This document shows, in pieces, positions 1-9,600 of a stretch of DNA of 64,000 nt. The stretch is taken from assembly GCA_946482515.1 (NCBI GenBank), contig CAMLRS010000006.1, forward strand, positions 1-64,000. Direction: 5' to 3'. The notes under the pieces are model-generated. The model saw only the letters and a program-made list of their open reading frames with translations. It ran no database searches and was not told where the DNA came from. The translations under genes were made by a program, and so were the position numbers. The first letter of the stretch is position 1. Every line of letters begins with the position of its first letter. This DNA comes from an uncultured Flavobacteriales bacterium. GTDB lineage: Bacteria > Bacteroidota > Bacteroidia > Flavobacteriales > Crocinitomicaceae.

Positions 1-7
1 TTTCTTT

Positions 8-304
8 TTCACCACAAGAATCTGCCAAAGGCAGATGAAGACGAATTGCAGACCGCGGTTGGCGGTCGTAGCAATGAGGTAGACACAAAAGGTTTTGTGA
101 GTACTAACGTAGTTGAAAGCGCCTCGTCCGCCTCAGGTAGACGAGACTACACAAAAGATCTATAGACAATATTGCGTTATCGTAATAACGTAATATTACG
201 TGTGGCTTGAAGTTTGAATAGTCTTTTGTGTAATCCGCCTGAGGCGGATGCTTCGAACCAAATCTAGCACATCCAAAAGAAACTTTTGTGCCTTTTGTGG
301 TAAA
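8..304. repeat. Palindromic intergenic element E1 with TTCACCACAA ends
   Basis: The left end is TTCACCACAA (8-17) and the right end is TTGTGGTAAA (295-304), an imperfect terminal inverted repeat. Inside are short hairpins: ATCTGCC/GGCAGAT (21-37), GACCGC/GCGGTC (52-68) and ATCCGCC/GGCGGAT (233-249), plus the 14-bp palindrome ACGTAATATTACGT (188-201). Bases 1-92 are nearly identical to the reverse complement of 13240-13327. No coding potential is seen. It fills most of the gap before the first gene. Confidence 0.75.
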
Positions 305-374
305 ACCATCGCAAATACTATCTCACTATTATAACGTTGATTTTTACACGTCTGTAACGGATTGCTCCGCGCGG

Positions 375-406
375 ATTGTAATTATCCGATTGGAGCATTA
401 TCTTTA
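375..406 (+). promoter_or_regulatory. Possible promoter of the YD-repeat-like gene
   Basis: TATCTTTA (399-406) matches the Bacteroidota -7 box TAnnTTTG with one mismatch. ATTG (375-378) lies 20 bp upstream, in the usual -33 spacing. The predicted start is about 45 bp before the ATG at 459. Motif match only. Confidence 0.35.
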
Positions 407-458
407 CCCGCGTTTTACCAATCATGCTACTGGTGCTTGCCTATACGAATAATAAAGC

Positions 459-1373
459 ATGAGGAATCATCTCCTTCATTTTACGGGAACCATCTTATTG
501 TGCCTGGTGTGCTTCACAGCCGGTGCGCAGCTGCTCGACAACTCCGAAGGTCAGGCCTTCACCGAATACCCGTTTTTCAATACTGCATTCGTGCGTGCCA
601 GCAAGATCAAGGAAATTCGTGGCGAATACACCTTCAAAAAGCAGGGTGATGTGATGCGTAAAACGGATTACGTGTATGTGTTCACCTTCGATTCGCTGGG
701 AAATCTTTCCCGTCATTATGAAACGGCCAAAGGCGATCTGATCAACGATACCATCGTCCGGTTTTATACGTATGACGGCTTCAACCGTCTGCTCTCGCTT
801 CGCACGGGCGAACACAGCGGGTTCGTCACGAAGTATTTCACCTACGACGACCAGGGCCGCGTGGTAAAAGAAGAAACCTGGCGCGATATCGATACGTTGC
901 ACAGCGTGCTGAAACCACAGATCGAGCGTTCATTGTTGTGGAATACGGAAACGATGAGCTACAGCGAATACGGTGGCAACCTGACGAAAACCGTCTTCAA
1001 CAGCTACGGGAATCAATACGAAGAAATCACGCGCTACAAGGATAGCCTTGGCTACCTGTCGCGCGTGGAAGAGCTGTTTACGATTACGCGTGATAAGTTC
1101 GTGACGTATTATTCCTATGGAAATAAAGGCTGGGTCGAGAACATACGTGTGATGCACAATCTCGACTCCATTCCTACGACCGAAATCCGTTTCGAATACG
1201 ATACGTACGGCAATCTCTCAGCGAAAAAGCTGTATAAAAATGGTGTGTTCACCACCGAATATCAGATCATCTACAGTCAGAAAACCGGCATGCTGTCTTC
1301 CATTCTTATCCGGGAAGTCAGCACCAATTTTATTTCGATGATCCGGTTTACCGAGCCCGTTTTCTGGAACTAA
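459..1373 (+). CDS. Secreted YD-repeat-like hypothetical protein
   Basis: A 304-residue protein with a Sec signal peptide (residues 1-22, cleavage near TAGAQ). The body has repeated Y-x-Y-D-x-x-G-R/N segments (FTFDSLGNLSR, YTYDGFNRLLS, FTYDDQGRVVK, FEYDTYGNLSA), the pattern of RHS/YD-repeat beta-strands. There are too few for a full RHS cocoon and no toxin domain follows. It is probably a periplasmic or surface protein of unknown role. The 3' end overlaps the end of the convergent helicase gene by 26 bp. Confidence 0.7.
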   Translation: MRNHLLHFTGTILLCLVCFTAGAQLLDNSEGQAFTEYPFFNTAFVRASKIKEIRGEYTFKKQGDVMRKTDYVYVFTFDSLGNLSRHYETAKGDLINDTIVRFYTYDGFNRLLSLRTGEHSGFVTKYFTYDDQGRVVKEETWRDIDTLHSVLKPQIERSLLWNTETMSYSEYGGNLTKTVFNSYGNQYEEITRYKDSLGYLSRVEELFTITRDKFVTYYSYGNKGWVENIRVMHNLDSIPTTEIRFEYDTYGNLSAKKLYKNGVFTTEYQIIYSQKTGMLSSILIREVSTNFISMIRFTEPVFWN

Positions 1374-2784
1374 ACCAGCTTCTGCGCTTTGGTTCAGCTT
1401 CTGCAGCTGTCGGTGCTTTCGCCTGGCTTTCAGCTGTCGATCGAACAGGCTTTTCGGCTTTTTGCTGACCGTTTCGATTAGCAGGTTGCCCTGATTTTTC
1501 ACCTGCTTGCCCTTGCGATTGATTACGGTTATTGTTCTTCGGCTTGCGGTTGCGATTTTCACGCTGTCCTTCCTTCGGCTTTTGCTCATTGCGTGGCTGT
1601 CTAGGCGGTCTTGGTTGTGCATTTTGTTGCACAGGCTTCGGATCAGCAGCAGGAAGATCGACCGGCAATTCGTTTTCCGGGATTTGCTGGTTGGTGAGCT
1701 TCATGATCGCCTTCAGGTAAGCTTTTTCATCTGATGAACAGAACGAAATGGCAATACCGCTGGAACCGGCACGACCTGTACGACCAATACGGTGTACATA
1801 CGTTTCGGCTACTTCCGGCAATTCGAAATTGATTACGTGGCTGAGCTGGTCTACGTCGATTCCGCGTGCGGCGATATCGGTTGCAACAAGCACACGGATT
1901 TCGCGGCTTTTGAACCCGCTGAGTGCACGTTCGCGCGCATTCTGGGATTTGTCACCGTGGATCGCTTCCGCACGAACACCTGCCCGTGACAGATCACGTG
2001 CTACGCGGTCGGCTCCGTGTTTGGTACGTGTAAACACGATCGCATGTTCGATCACGTCGTTTTCCTTCAGGATGTGTTTCAGCAAAACGCGTTTCTGGTC
2101 TTTCTCAACGTAATAAACCGATTGCGAAACGAGCTCAGCCGTAGATGAAACCGGCGTTACCTGTACGTTCACCGGCTCGAACAACAAAGTTCCGGCCAGC
2201 TGTTTGATCTCCGGCGAAACAGTTGCCGAGAAGAAAATCGTTTGCTTGTTCTTCGGCAATTTCGCCAATACCTTGCGGATATCGTGGATAAAGCCCATGT
2301 CGAGCATGCGGTCGGCTTCATCGAGCACGAAATGCGTAATATGATTCAGGCTGATATAGCCTTGTTGCATCAGGTCGAGCAAACGTCCGGGTGTAGCGAT
2401 GAGCACATCGACACCGGCGTTGATCTGATTCACTTGTTTTCCCTGCGATACGCCGCCGAAAATGACAGCCGAGCGCACACGCGTATTTTTACCGTAATCG
2501 CGGAAGCTTTCACCGATCTGGATCGCCAGCTCGCGGGTAGGAGCGAGGATTAATGCGCGGATCGGACGCTTGCCTTTGATGTGATCGGTTGGGTCGAGAA
2601 TTTGCAGCAATGGCAATGCAAAAGCGGCAGTTTTACCCGTTCCTGTCTGCGCACAGCCGAAAATATCGTTTCCTTCGAGAATAGGAATAATGGATTGTTC
2701 CTGGATAGGTGTGGGAGTGGTATAGCCCACGTCTTCGAGCGCGTCCAGAAGGGACTTGCTCAGGTTTAACTCTTTAAAAGTCAT
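1348..2784 (-). CDS. rhlE: DEAD-box ATP-dependent RNA helicase, RhlE type
   Basis: ATP-dependent RNA unwinding, for ribosome assembly or mRNA turnover. The helicase core contains the Q motif (GYTTPTPIQEQ), motif I (AQTGTGKT), motif II DEAD (VLDEADRML), motif III SAT and motif VI (HRIGRTGRAG). After about residue 375 comes a basic tail rich in Q, N, R and P, as in RhlE-type proteins. The start at 2784 (MTFKELNLS) is chosen because homologues begin there; the frame stays open to an ATG at 2820. The tail's final codons overlap the preceding convergent gene by 26 bp. Confidence 0.93.
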   Translation of the reverse strand: MTFKELNLSKSLLDALEDVGYTTPTPIQEQSIIPILEGNDIFGCAQTGTGKTAAFALPLLQILDPTDHIKGKRPIRALILAPTRELAIQIGESFRDYGKNTRVRSAVIFGGVSQGKQVNQINAGVDVLIATPGRLLDLMQQGYISLNHITHFVLDEADRMLDMGFIHDIRKVLAKLPKNKQTIFFSATVSPEIKQLAGTLLFEPVNVQVTPVSSTAELVSQSVYYVEKDQKRVLLKHILKENDVIEHAIVFTRTKHGADRVARDLSRAGVRAEAIHGDKSQNARERALSGFKSREIRVLVATDIAARGIDVDQLSHVINFELPEVAETYVHRIGRTGRAGSSGIAISFCSSDEKAYLKAIMKLTNQQIPENELPVDLPAADPKPVQQNAQPRPPRQPRNEQKPKEGQRENRNRKPKNNNRNQSQGQAGEKSGQPANRNGQQKAEKPVRSTAESQAKAPTAAEAEPKRRSWFSSRKRAR

Positions 2785-2887
2785 GTATTTATTGTAACTG
2801 TTATCCGAACTGGATGTCACGCGCGTTTGTACTTTACAACGCTCACAAATCGGGAGGAATCGGCAAAACTAGATGCTGATTGCGGTG

Positions 2888-2895
2888 CAAAGGTA
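2888..2895 (-). promoter_or_regulatory. -7 box for rhlE
   Basis: On the minus strand TACCTTTG is an exact TAnnTTTG match, followed by CACC. No TTG is seen at -33. It would give a 5' leader of about 100 bases, including 2785-2881, in which no other feature is seen. Confidence 0.5.
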
Positions 2896-3073
2896 GGGTA
2901 TTTAGTTGGAAGTTGGTGATCGGAAAGTTTGGAAACACCCATTCTTGAAAACCTAAAAAATCTGTTTGCTCCTAAAAATGCTAAAAACGGCAAAAATTTG
3001 GAAAATCAGGGCCTCTGCATCCCTTTATTCATGAGAGTTTCAGGTTTTCCTCTTGTTATTGAAGCGTTATCGA

Positions 3074-3185
3074 AGTTATTGTACAGTTATTGTACAGTTA
3101 TGCTGTGTTCAAATTTGAACAAACTTAAGCTTGGGATCCTAAAAGCACCAGGGTGGTTTTAATACACCATTAATCAGCTGATTAA
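3074..3185. promoter_or_regulatory. Palindrome and direct-repeat cluster upstream of the GT39 gene
   Basis: Three elements lie close together: an 11-bp direct repeat AGTTATTGTAC at 3074-3084 and 3085-3095, a perfect 14-bp palindrome GTTCAAATTTGAAC at 3107-3120, and a perfect 16-bp palindrome TTAATCAGCTGATTAA at 3170-3185. They sit between the divergent helicase and glycosyltransferase genes and look like regulator sites. Nothing else is recognised in 2896-3299. Confidence 0.5.
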
Positions 3186-3299
3186 CAAAGTTGAATTATA
3201 GTATAAGTGAATTAATACGCATTAAAAATAAAAATGTTTTCCAACCTTCAGCCTACAACCAGCATTGTATATGGGCAAGACCTAATCATTAAAAATACC

Positions 3300-5009
3300 A
3301 TGACAATTTTCGATACGGCCAGACGATTCTATACAAAATACACTGTTCATTGCACTATATCGCTGATACTGATCTGGATGATAGTTAATTTGCTACAGGC
3401 TATAACAACTGAGCTGGCCAACGACGAAGCTTACTACTGGATGTATTCCCGGAATCTCGATTACGGCTTTTTCGATCATCCGCCAGCGATTGCGGTATTG
3501 ATCAAAATCGGGTACAGTATTTTTCAAAGCGAGCTTGGTGTTCGTATTGGTACGGTTTTGCTGACGACAGTCCTGATCCTGATAACTTATCAATTGACCA
3601 ACCGCCGGGGATTTGGCTTGTTTTTCCTCTTGTTTGGCAGTGTTACCGTATTTCAGGTGTATGGCTTCATCGCCGTTCCGGATGTTCCGCTGCTGTTTTT
3701 TGCAGCTGCCTTTTTTGTGAGTTACAAGCGTTACCTCGAGCAACCGTCTTTTCTTCGAATGTTGTTATTGAGTCTCGCCATTGCAGGAATGCTGTACAGC
3801 AAATACCACGGATTGTTGGTCTTATTTTTCACCCTGCTTTCCAATTGGTCGTTGCTCAGACAGCGTCATTTTTATGTGGTTGTGTTGCTGTCCATTCTTT
3901 GCTACCTGCCCCATATCCTCTGGCAAATAGCGAATGATTATCCCTCGTATCAGTATCATGTGCTGACCAAATCACAGGATCCCTATAAACCGATGGATAC
4001 GCTGAATTTTATACTCGGGCAATTGCTCATCGCCGGACCATTGGTGAGCGGCGTTTTGTTTTATATGGCTTTTCGTTACCGCGCGCAGGATTATGTGGAA
4101 AAAGCGCTGAAATTTACGCTTGTGGGTTTTAGCCTCTTCTTTCTATTTTCCACGCTCAATGCTCCTGTTGAAGCAAATTGGATGGCTGTTGCATTCATTC
4201 CATTGCTGGTCTTGGGATATAATTACGCGACGGATCATCAGCGACTGAAAAAATGGATCCGTGGTTTATCGATAGTATCTTGCCTGTTCTTCCTCACTTT
4301 TCGACTGAATCTTATGACCGATTTCGTACCGCAGGCGTCGAGCCAGTTATTGCCTGAATTGCATGGCTGGAAAAGCTGGGCTAAAGCGATTGCAGTCGAA
4401 ACCGGAAACACTCCGGTGGCTTTCAGCAATTCATACCAGAAGGCGGCCAAATACAGTTTTTATACCGGGAACACGGCACTTTCGCTCAACAATGTTCATT
4501 ACCGGCGCAATCAATACGATTTATGGGATATTGAACCCGGCCTTCAGGGAAAAACAGTGTTTTACGTTCCGAATTGGGAAATAAGCGGTCCCGATATCCA
4601 AACATTCTCGACTTCCAAAGGAATGGTTCAGGCCATTCGGATTTCCAACTTTCGTTCGCATGTCAAAGTACTGATCAACACACCTGAGATCCGCTACCAA
4701 GCTCAGCCGGGTGAATCCATCCGGATTCTGCTCACATTAAGTCATACGTACCCAAAGCCCGTTGTTTTCGGTCAAAACGATCTGTATCCGGATTCGCTGG
4801 TTTATTGTCTGTTTCACGAGGAAGCGTTCGTTCACCAGCGCGGAATTCTGCCGTTGAAAGATCATAAGCTCGATCGTCCGGAAACCATTCATTGGACTTT
4901 CAAAGCTCCAGAGCAGGAAGGTCATTACTACCTGCGGCTTTCCATTCAAAACGGCTGGCTGCCACCAACGATCAATAGTCGATTGATTCCTGTTACGGTG
5001 GGGGAATGA
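3300..5009 (+). CDS. GT39-type membrane glycosyltransferase (ArnT/PMT-like)
   Basis: A polytopic inner-membrane protein of about 569 residues. The first periplasmic loop carries the ELANDEAYYW and DHPP motifs of GT39/GT83 enzymes, which transfer sugar from a polyprenyl-phosphate donor on the periplasmic side. The acidic pair in NDEAYYW is the likely catalytic site. About ten hydrophobic segments fill the first 370 residues, followed by a soluble C-terminal domain of about 200 residues. The frame is also open to an ATG at 3234; 3300 is preferred because the first membrane helix then has a short basic leader. The acceptor (lipid A, protein or glycan) cannot be told. Confidence 0.85.
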   Translation: MTIFDTARRFYTKYTVHCTISLILIWMIVNLLQAITTELANDEAYYWMYSRNLDYGFFDHPPAIAVLIKIGYSIFQSELGVRIGTVLLTTVLILITYQLTNRRGFGLFFLLFGSVTVFQVYGFIAVPDVPLLFFAAAFFVSYKRYLEQPSFLRMLLLSLAIAGMLYSKYHGLLVLFFTLLSNWSLLRQRHFYVVVLLSILCYLPHILWQIANDYPSYQYHVLTKSQDPYKPMDTLNFILGQLLIAGPLVSGVLFYMAFRYRAQDYVEKALKFTLVGFSLFFLFSTLNAPVEANWMAVAFIPLLVLGYNYATDHQRLKKWIRGLSIVSCLFFLTFRLNLMTDFVPQASSQLLPELHGWKSWAKAIAVETGNTPVAFSNSYQKAAKYSFYTGNTALSLNNVHYRRNQYDLWDIEPGLQGKTVFYVPNWEISGPDIQTFSTSKGMVQAIRISNFRSHVKVLINTPEIRYQAQPGESIRILLTLSHTYPKPVVFGQNDLYPDSLVYCLFHEEAFVHQRGILPLKDHKLDRPETIHWTFKAPEQEGHYYLRLSIQNGWLPPTINSRLIPVTVGE

Positions 5010-5023
5010 AAGATAGTCGTAAA

Positions 5024-5051
5024 TTGATTACGATGTTCTGGGCTATCTTTG
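5024..5051 (+). promoter_or_regulatory. Promoter of the first duplicated lipoprotein
   Basis: TTG (5024-5026), 17 bp, then TATCTTTG (5044-5051), an exact -7 consensus. It straddles the stop of the glycosyltransferase gene region and begins a block repeated before the second copy. Confidence 0.55.
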
Positions 5052-5140
5052 TACACTTTTCCAACCAAAGCATTCTTTGTGTATTATTTAACAAAGCTAT
5101 TCACATGAAATTTGCACCTTTAAATTCATTCAAACGCATA

Positions 5141-5818
5141 ATGAATAGACGTCTGACCTTGTTTCTTATCGTAACTGCGGCTTTGGCCGGGATGGCAGTC
5201 TCGTGCAAGGACAAGAACAAAAAAGCGTATTGCGAAGAAAATCCTTCCCAATGCCAGTCGGTATTAGCGGCTAAGGATTTTTTTCTATTCAAAGAGGGCT
5301 CTTGGTGGGTGTATGAGGAAGAAACGAGCCATGAGCGCGATTCAGTTTATGTGACAGAATATTATGATAGTGGTGGTTATGATTTTGATCTACAAACTCA
5401 CAGCACACTAGAAGATTACAATTACCATTATTGGCCAATTTATATAGGAGGGAATAATTGTAGCTCGAATCTTCCTATACAAAGTAAATGTCTTTTTATC
5501 AAAAGATCTAAAAGTAAACCAGGAGATTTTGTAGACGAAGGGTATTGTTTCTTTGTAAATTATAGAATCGGTGCTTCATTAGGTTCATTCAATACAGTTT
5601 ATGAGAATAACAAAATTTATGTTACTGAAATTCACGATTACTATGAATTAGGAAACATGAATTTTGAGAGAACAATAAAAATTCATGAATTAAATACCTT
5701 CATGGAAGGTAGACAGCCAACGAATCACTATTTCTCGAAGGGGGTAGGTTTAGTTCGGAAGGAACTTTTAGATAGTAATCAAGTCTGGAACCTTGTTTCC
5801 TACCATATTGAAGAATAG
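5141..5818 (+). CDS. Lipoprotein, first copy of a tandem duplication
   Basis: A 225-residue lipoprotein. A short basic n-region (MNRR), a hydrophobic core and the lipobox AVSC give lipidation at about Cys22, followed by KDKNKK. The mature protein has conserved CEENPSQCQS and GSWWVYEEETSHERDS segments. No family is recognised. The start at 5141 gives a normal lipoprotein signal; an in-frame ATG at 5105 would add 12 residues. It is a close paralogue of the next gene: the N-terminal 60 residues and the C-terminal LVSYHIEE are nearly identical, while the middle has diverged. Confidence 0.8.
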   Translation: MNRRLTLFLIVTAALAGMAVSCKDKNKKAYCEENPSQCQSVLAAKDFFLFKEGSWWVYEEETSHERDSVYVTEYYDSGGYDFDLQTHSTLEDYNYHYWPIYIGGNNCSSNLPIQSKCLFIKRSKSKPGDFVDEGYCFFVNYRIGASLGSFNTVYENNKIYVTEIHDYYELGNMNFERTIKIHELNTFMEGRQPTNHYFSKGVGLVRKELLDSNQVWNLVSYHIEE

Positions 5819-5852
5819 GGAGTCCACGTGAATTAATTATGATGTTCCAAAC

Positions 5853-5860
5853 TATCCTTG
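5853..5860 (+). promoter_or_regulatory. Duplicated, weakened -7 box before the second lipoprotein
   Basis: TATCCTTG occupies the same place as TATCTTTG before copy one, inside a near-identical leader. The TTG at -33 is not kept. It may be a decayed promoter or still active. Confidence 0.4.
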
Positions 5861-5951
5861 CACCACTTTTCCAACCAAAACATTCTTCGTGTATTATTTA
5901 ACAAAGGCTATTCACATGAAATTCGTACCTTTAAATTCATTCAAACGCATA

Positions 5952-6635
5952 ATGAATAGCCGTCTTTCTTTGCTTTTTATTGTAACTGCGGCCTTGGCCG
6001 GGATGGCAGTCTCGTGCAAGGACAAGAACAAAAAAACGTATTGTGAAGAAAATCCGTCTCAATGTCAATCGGTATTAGCGGCCAAAGATTACTTCTGTTT
6101 TGAAGTAGGATCTTGGTGGGTGTATGAGGAGGAAACTAGTCACGAACGTGACTCTTTATATGTTTACGAGTCATATAGTAATTCAGGCAATTATGACTTT
6201 GATGTCAGGATACATAGTACACTGGAAGATTACAATTATCATTATTGGCCAATTTATGTTGGTGGAAACAATTGTAGCACAGTTAGTCCAGTACAACGGA
6301 AATGTATATTTATTAATAGATCTAAAGGAAAACCTGGGGACTTTATTGGAGAAGACTATTGCTTTTTCCTTAATGCCAGGAAAGGTACCTATGAAACGGT
6401 AACAGGTAATATTTTCTATCCCAATAATAAAATATTTATTGAAGATGTTTTTGATACCTATACTGTAGGTGCTCTCCAATTTGGAAAAACATATAAAATT
6501 CGAGAGTTAAGTACCTTGGTAGAAGGTATACAACCGACTAACCATTATTTTGCCCAAGGGGTCGGCTTAATTAGGAAGGAACTTTTAGATAGTAATCAAG
6601 TCTGGAACCTGGTTTCCTATCATATTGAAGAATAA
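5952..6635 (+). CDS. Lipoprotein, second copy of a tandem duplication
   Basis: A 227-residue paralogue of the preceding gene with the same signal peptide and lipobox (AGMAVSC), the same CEENPSQCQSV and WWVYEEETSHERDS segments and the same last eight residues. The central part (about residues 85-165) differs by many substitutions and small indels. The leader DNA is also repeated, so the duplicated unit is about 0.8 kb. The next gene starts 20 bp downstream and may be co-transcribed. Function unknown. Confidence 0.8.
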   Translation: MNSRLSLLFIVTAALAGMAVSCKDKNKKTYCEENPSQCQSVLAAKDYFCFEVGSWWVYEEETSHERDSLYVYESYSNSGNYDFDVRIHSTLEDYNYHYWPIYVGGNNCSTVSPVQRKCIFINRSKGKPGDFIGEDYCFFLNARKGTYETVTGNIFYPNNKIFIEDVFDTYTVGALQFGKTYKIRELSTLVEGIQPTNHYFAQGVGLIRKELLDSNQVWNLVSYHIEE

Positions 6636-6655
6636 CCACATATAAATAATCCCAC

Positions 6656-9600
6656 ATGAAATACTTGTTTGTTGCGGTGAGCCTATTGCTCACTGCCAAT
6701 TGCCTGTTTGCCCAATCCGACGGGGCCAACATGGAAAAGTACTGGAAGTTCCGCACGGATTTCCGGGAAAAATTCATTAAGATCGGACCATTACCCGGAG
6801 AAAGTCTTCCTGCGGGGGCGCTGAGACCTCTTGATTGTGTTGACAATATCAACTCGGATGGTAGTGGTTACGGTGAAATGCACTGGGGTGATGGAATGAT
6901 CCGTCACGGTCACTATTTGGGACTGCTAGCAACCGAGTACCGCCTGCTGAAGAACGCCGGAAAAGATGTGACAGGTGTATTAAACGAGCTTTACTATGCT
7001 TTAAGCGCACTCAATCGTTTGGATAAGAACTTGGAACCATCACAGGATGAGTTTTATAATATGAGCTTAAATCAAGATTTCAATGGGTTTTATCTCCGTG
7101 AGGATGTCCCTGAAGATTTCGCTACGAATCATTGGGGCACTGATCCAATAGAAATGCGTTGCACCTATTCGGTTTTTTATCGCAATAATAATGCTGCCAA
7201 GTCCAATCTTGGTGGGTATATAAACGAAGGTAACAGCTATCAGAATGTGCCGAGTCAGGATCAAATGAGCTCACTACTTGTAGGATTAAGTTTGGTACAT
7301 AAGCTGGTAGATGATGTACATGTCAAGCCCACATCTTCTGATGACGGTTTTTATATCGTAGCAGAAACCAAAGCTATTGTTCATCGCTTAGTCAGTTATG
7401 CGGCTAATCATAATTGGTTCCTGATCGATGTGAATGGCTGGCCGGTAAACAATGGTGGTGGTGATCTGGTATTAACGGCTTATCCGATACTGAAGGCTGC
7501 TGAACGGATTACAGGGAACACTTATAATTACGCAATTACACGTCGGATTATCGGCTATCGCTTCATACAAGATTGTTTAACCGGATTTGGTTTGACTCAT
7601 CAGCTTTCAGCAGTAGAGCAATCGATATCTTGTGCCAATATGAGTGCACTTCAGGATTTTCATATGACCGAATATTTAATGGGTGGTGGCTTGGCTGGAC
7701 CGTTAAACAATCAGAACACGTCTCTTTTTCAAACCTGGCAAATGGGTGGTACTTATGCCAGTGCTGTTAACAATAGTAGCATGGAGAGTTTTTGGGAGAA
7801 CATATTACCAAACTGGTTAGGCGCCATGCACGACGACTGGGCCGATGATCACAAGTACAATTCCTTTCTTCCAGCACTTAACCTCACAGATTTTTCACTT
7901 ATCGAATTCGAAACTCCATTGATCAAAGATTACAGTGCTACGATTCTGTTTAACCTTGGCGTTGCGAGTGGAGGATGGGAACAACAAAAAGCCAGTGCTT
8001 GGGCAGATGGAACCGGAAATTATCAACTTGAGCTGATCAACGCGGTTTTAAATGATAATGTTCCTTCACACCCGGCATCTTTCTATCGTTCATTTCTGGA
8101 CCAGATGAATATAAGTGGGCCTTATCAGATGAAAGGAATGAACTGGGATGAAGACGGTAACAATATATATAGTTATAAAAATTTTCATCCTAACGGTTGG
8201 GCATCCGAATACCGATGGACACATCCAATCGAATCAGCGGGGAACCATGAGGGTAGAAACGGTATGTATCACGGTATCGATTATATGCTTTTTCACAACC
8301 TTTACTGGTTGAAGTTCAATTCAGGCATTCAGATGACTGAAACGAACGATCATTGTCCTTGTTCAGCACCTGTTACTGCGAACCCTCCATCAGGTTTGAA
8401 TAGCTATCAGGAAGATGCCTATTCCAACCTGAATGACAAATTATCCTATCTGCCAACTTGCGCGCAAAGCGTGTTGCAACCAGTGAATCATACAGTGACC
8501 AGTGTTTTTACAATTCAGCCGAAATTCAGCAATTATACGGATTTGGGGATCTATACTACCAAGTATCAGACTGTGAACGCAACTGTTGAAGCTGGTGGAG
8601 AGCTGAAAACCCGTACACGTTTTGTTCTTTGTGACAATAAAACACTTCAGGTTAAGGCCGGAGCGAAAATGGCTATTGAAAAGAACGAAACAATTGTTAA
8701 TTACAATTCCACGCTTGATCTTGCTGGTGAGCTGCGGGTCAAAGCAGGAACTACATTGCGTCTACGCTCCAAGCTCATTTTGCGAAACAGCTCGATGCTT
8801 ATAATCGAAGACGGAGGTCAGCTTATTGTCGATTATGGTGGTGTCATCGAATACTACAACGGCGCGAATTTCCATACTTACGGCTCCACTAGCAAAATCG
8901 TCCTGCGCGGAATCATTCGTACGATGAATGCCGCGACTTTCAGCATAGGCACCACACAACCGAACAACAGCCAGCGAGGGAAGTTGATTATTGAAGGCAC
9001 AACGGCCGGTTTTGAGGCTTTACAGCCGGCAACCTTCAACCTGGTCGGTACAGGTATCAACGACAATTTCATTGAGATCGCAGCGAATTCGCGCATCCTG
9101 GCCAATAATAGCAATATCAGCTATTTCCGCATCACAGGCTGTTCGGTAAAGATCGGATCGAATGCCTATATCAGTGCCCAGCGTACGTTTCAGGCCACGA
9201 ATGTAAAATTCCATGCAGACGCTGACAACGAGGGTGTTACGATCAAAGGCGGCAACAGTTTCCTTGGTTGTACATTCCAGAACGTTCCGTTGATCGGTTT
9301 GCTTACAACGCCGGGTACAACAGCCAAACTACAAGTGAGTGAATCAGCATTCTCCAATACAGGTGTGAACGTCAACAATGGTGAGTACCTTGTACGTGTT
9401 GAAGGAACGGGCTATAGCATCGGAAACTGTACGTTTACAGCCGCGACAGGACTGGCACACCTGGTATCTGAAAACCTCACGCAGCCAAGTTCTGTTTCGG
9501 GTTCTTCCTTTACGGAAACCGGTCCCACGAACGCCCTTACCATTACCGCCATCCAGGAAAAATCCAATATAGAGCTGACGGTGAAGAGCACAACATTCAA

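Noticed and set aside
1..304. Insertion sequence at the window start
   Set aside because: There is inverted-repeat structure but no transposase frame; it matches the short non-coding element family instead.
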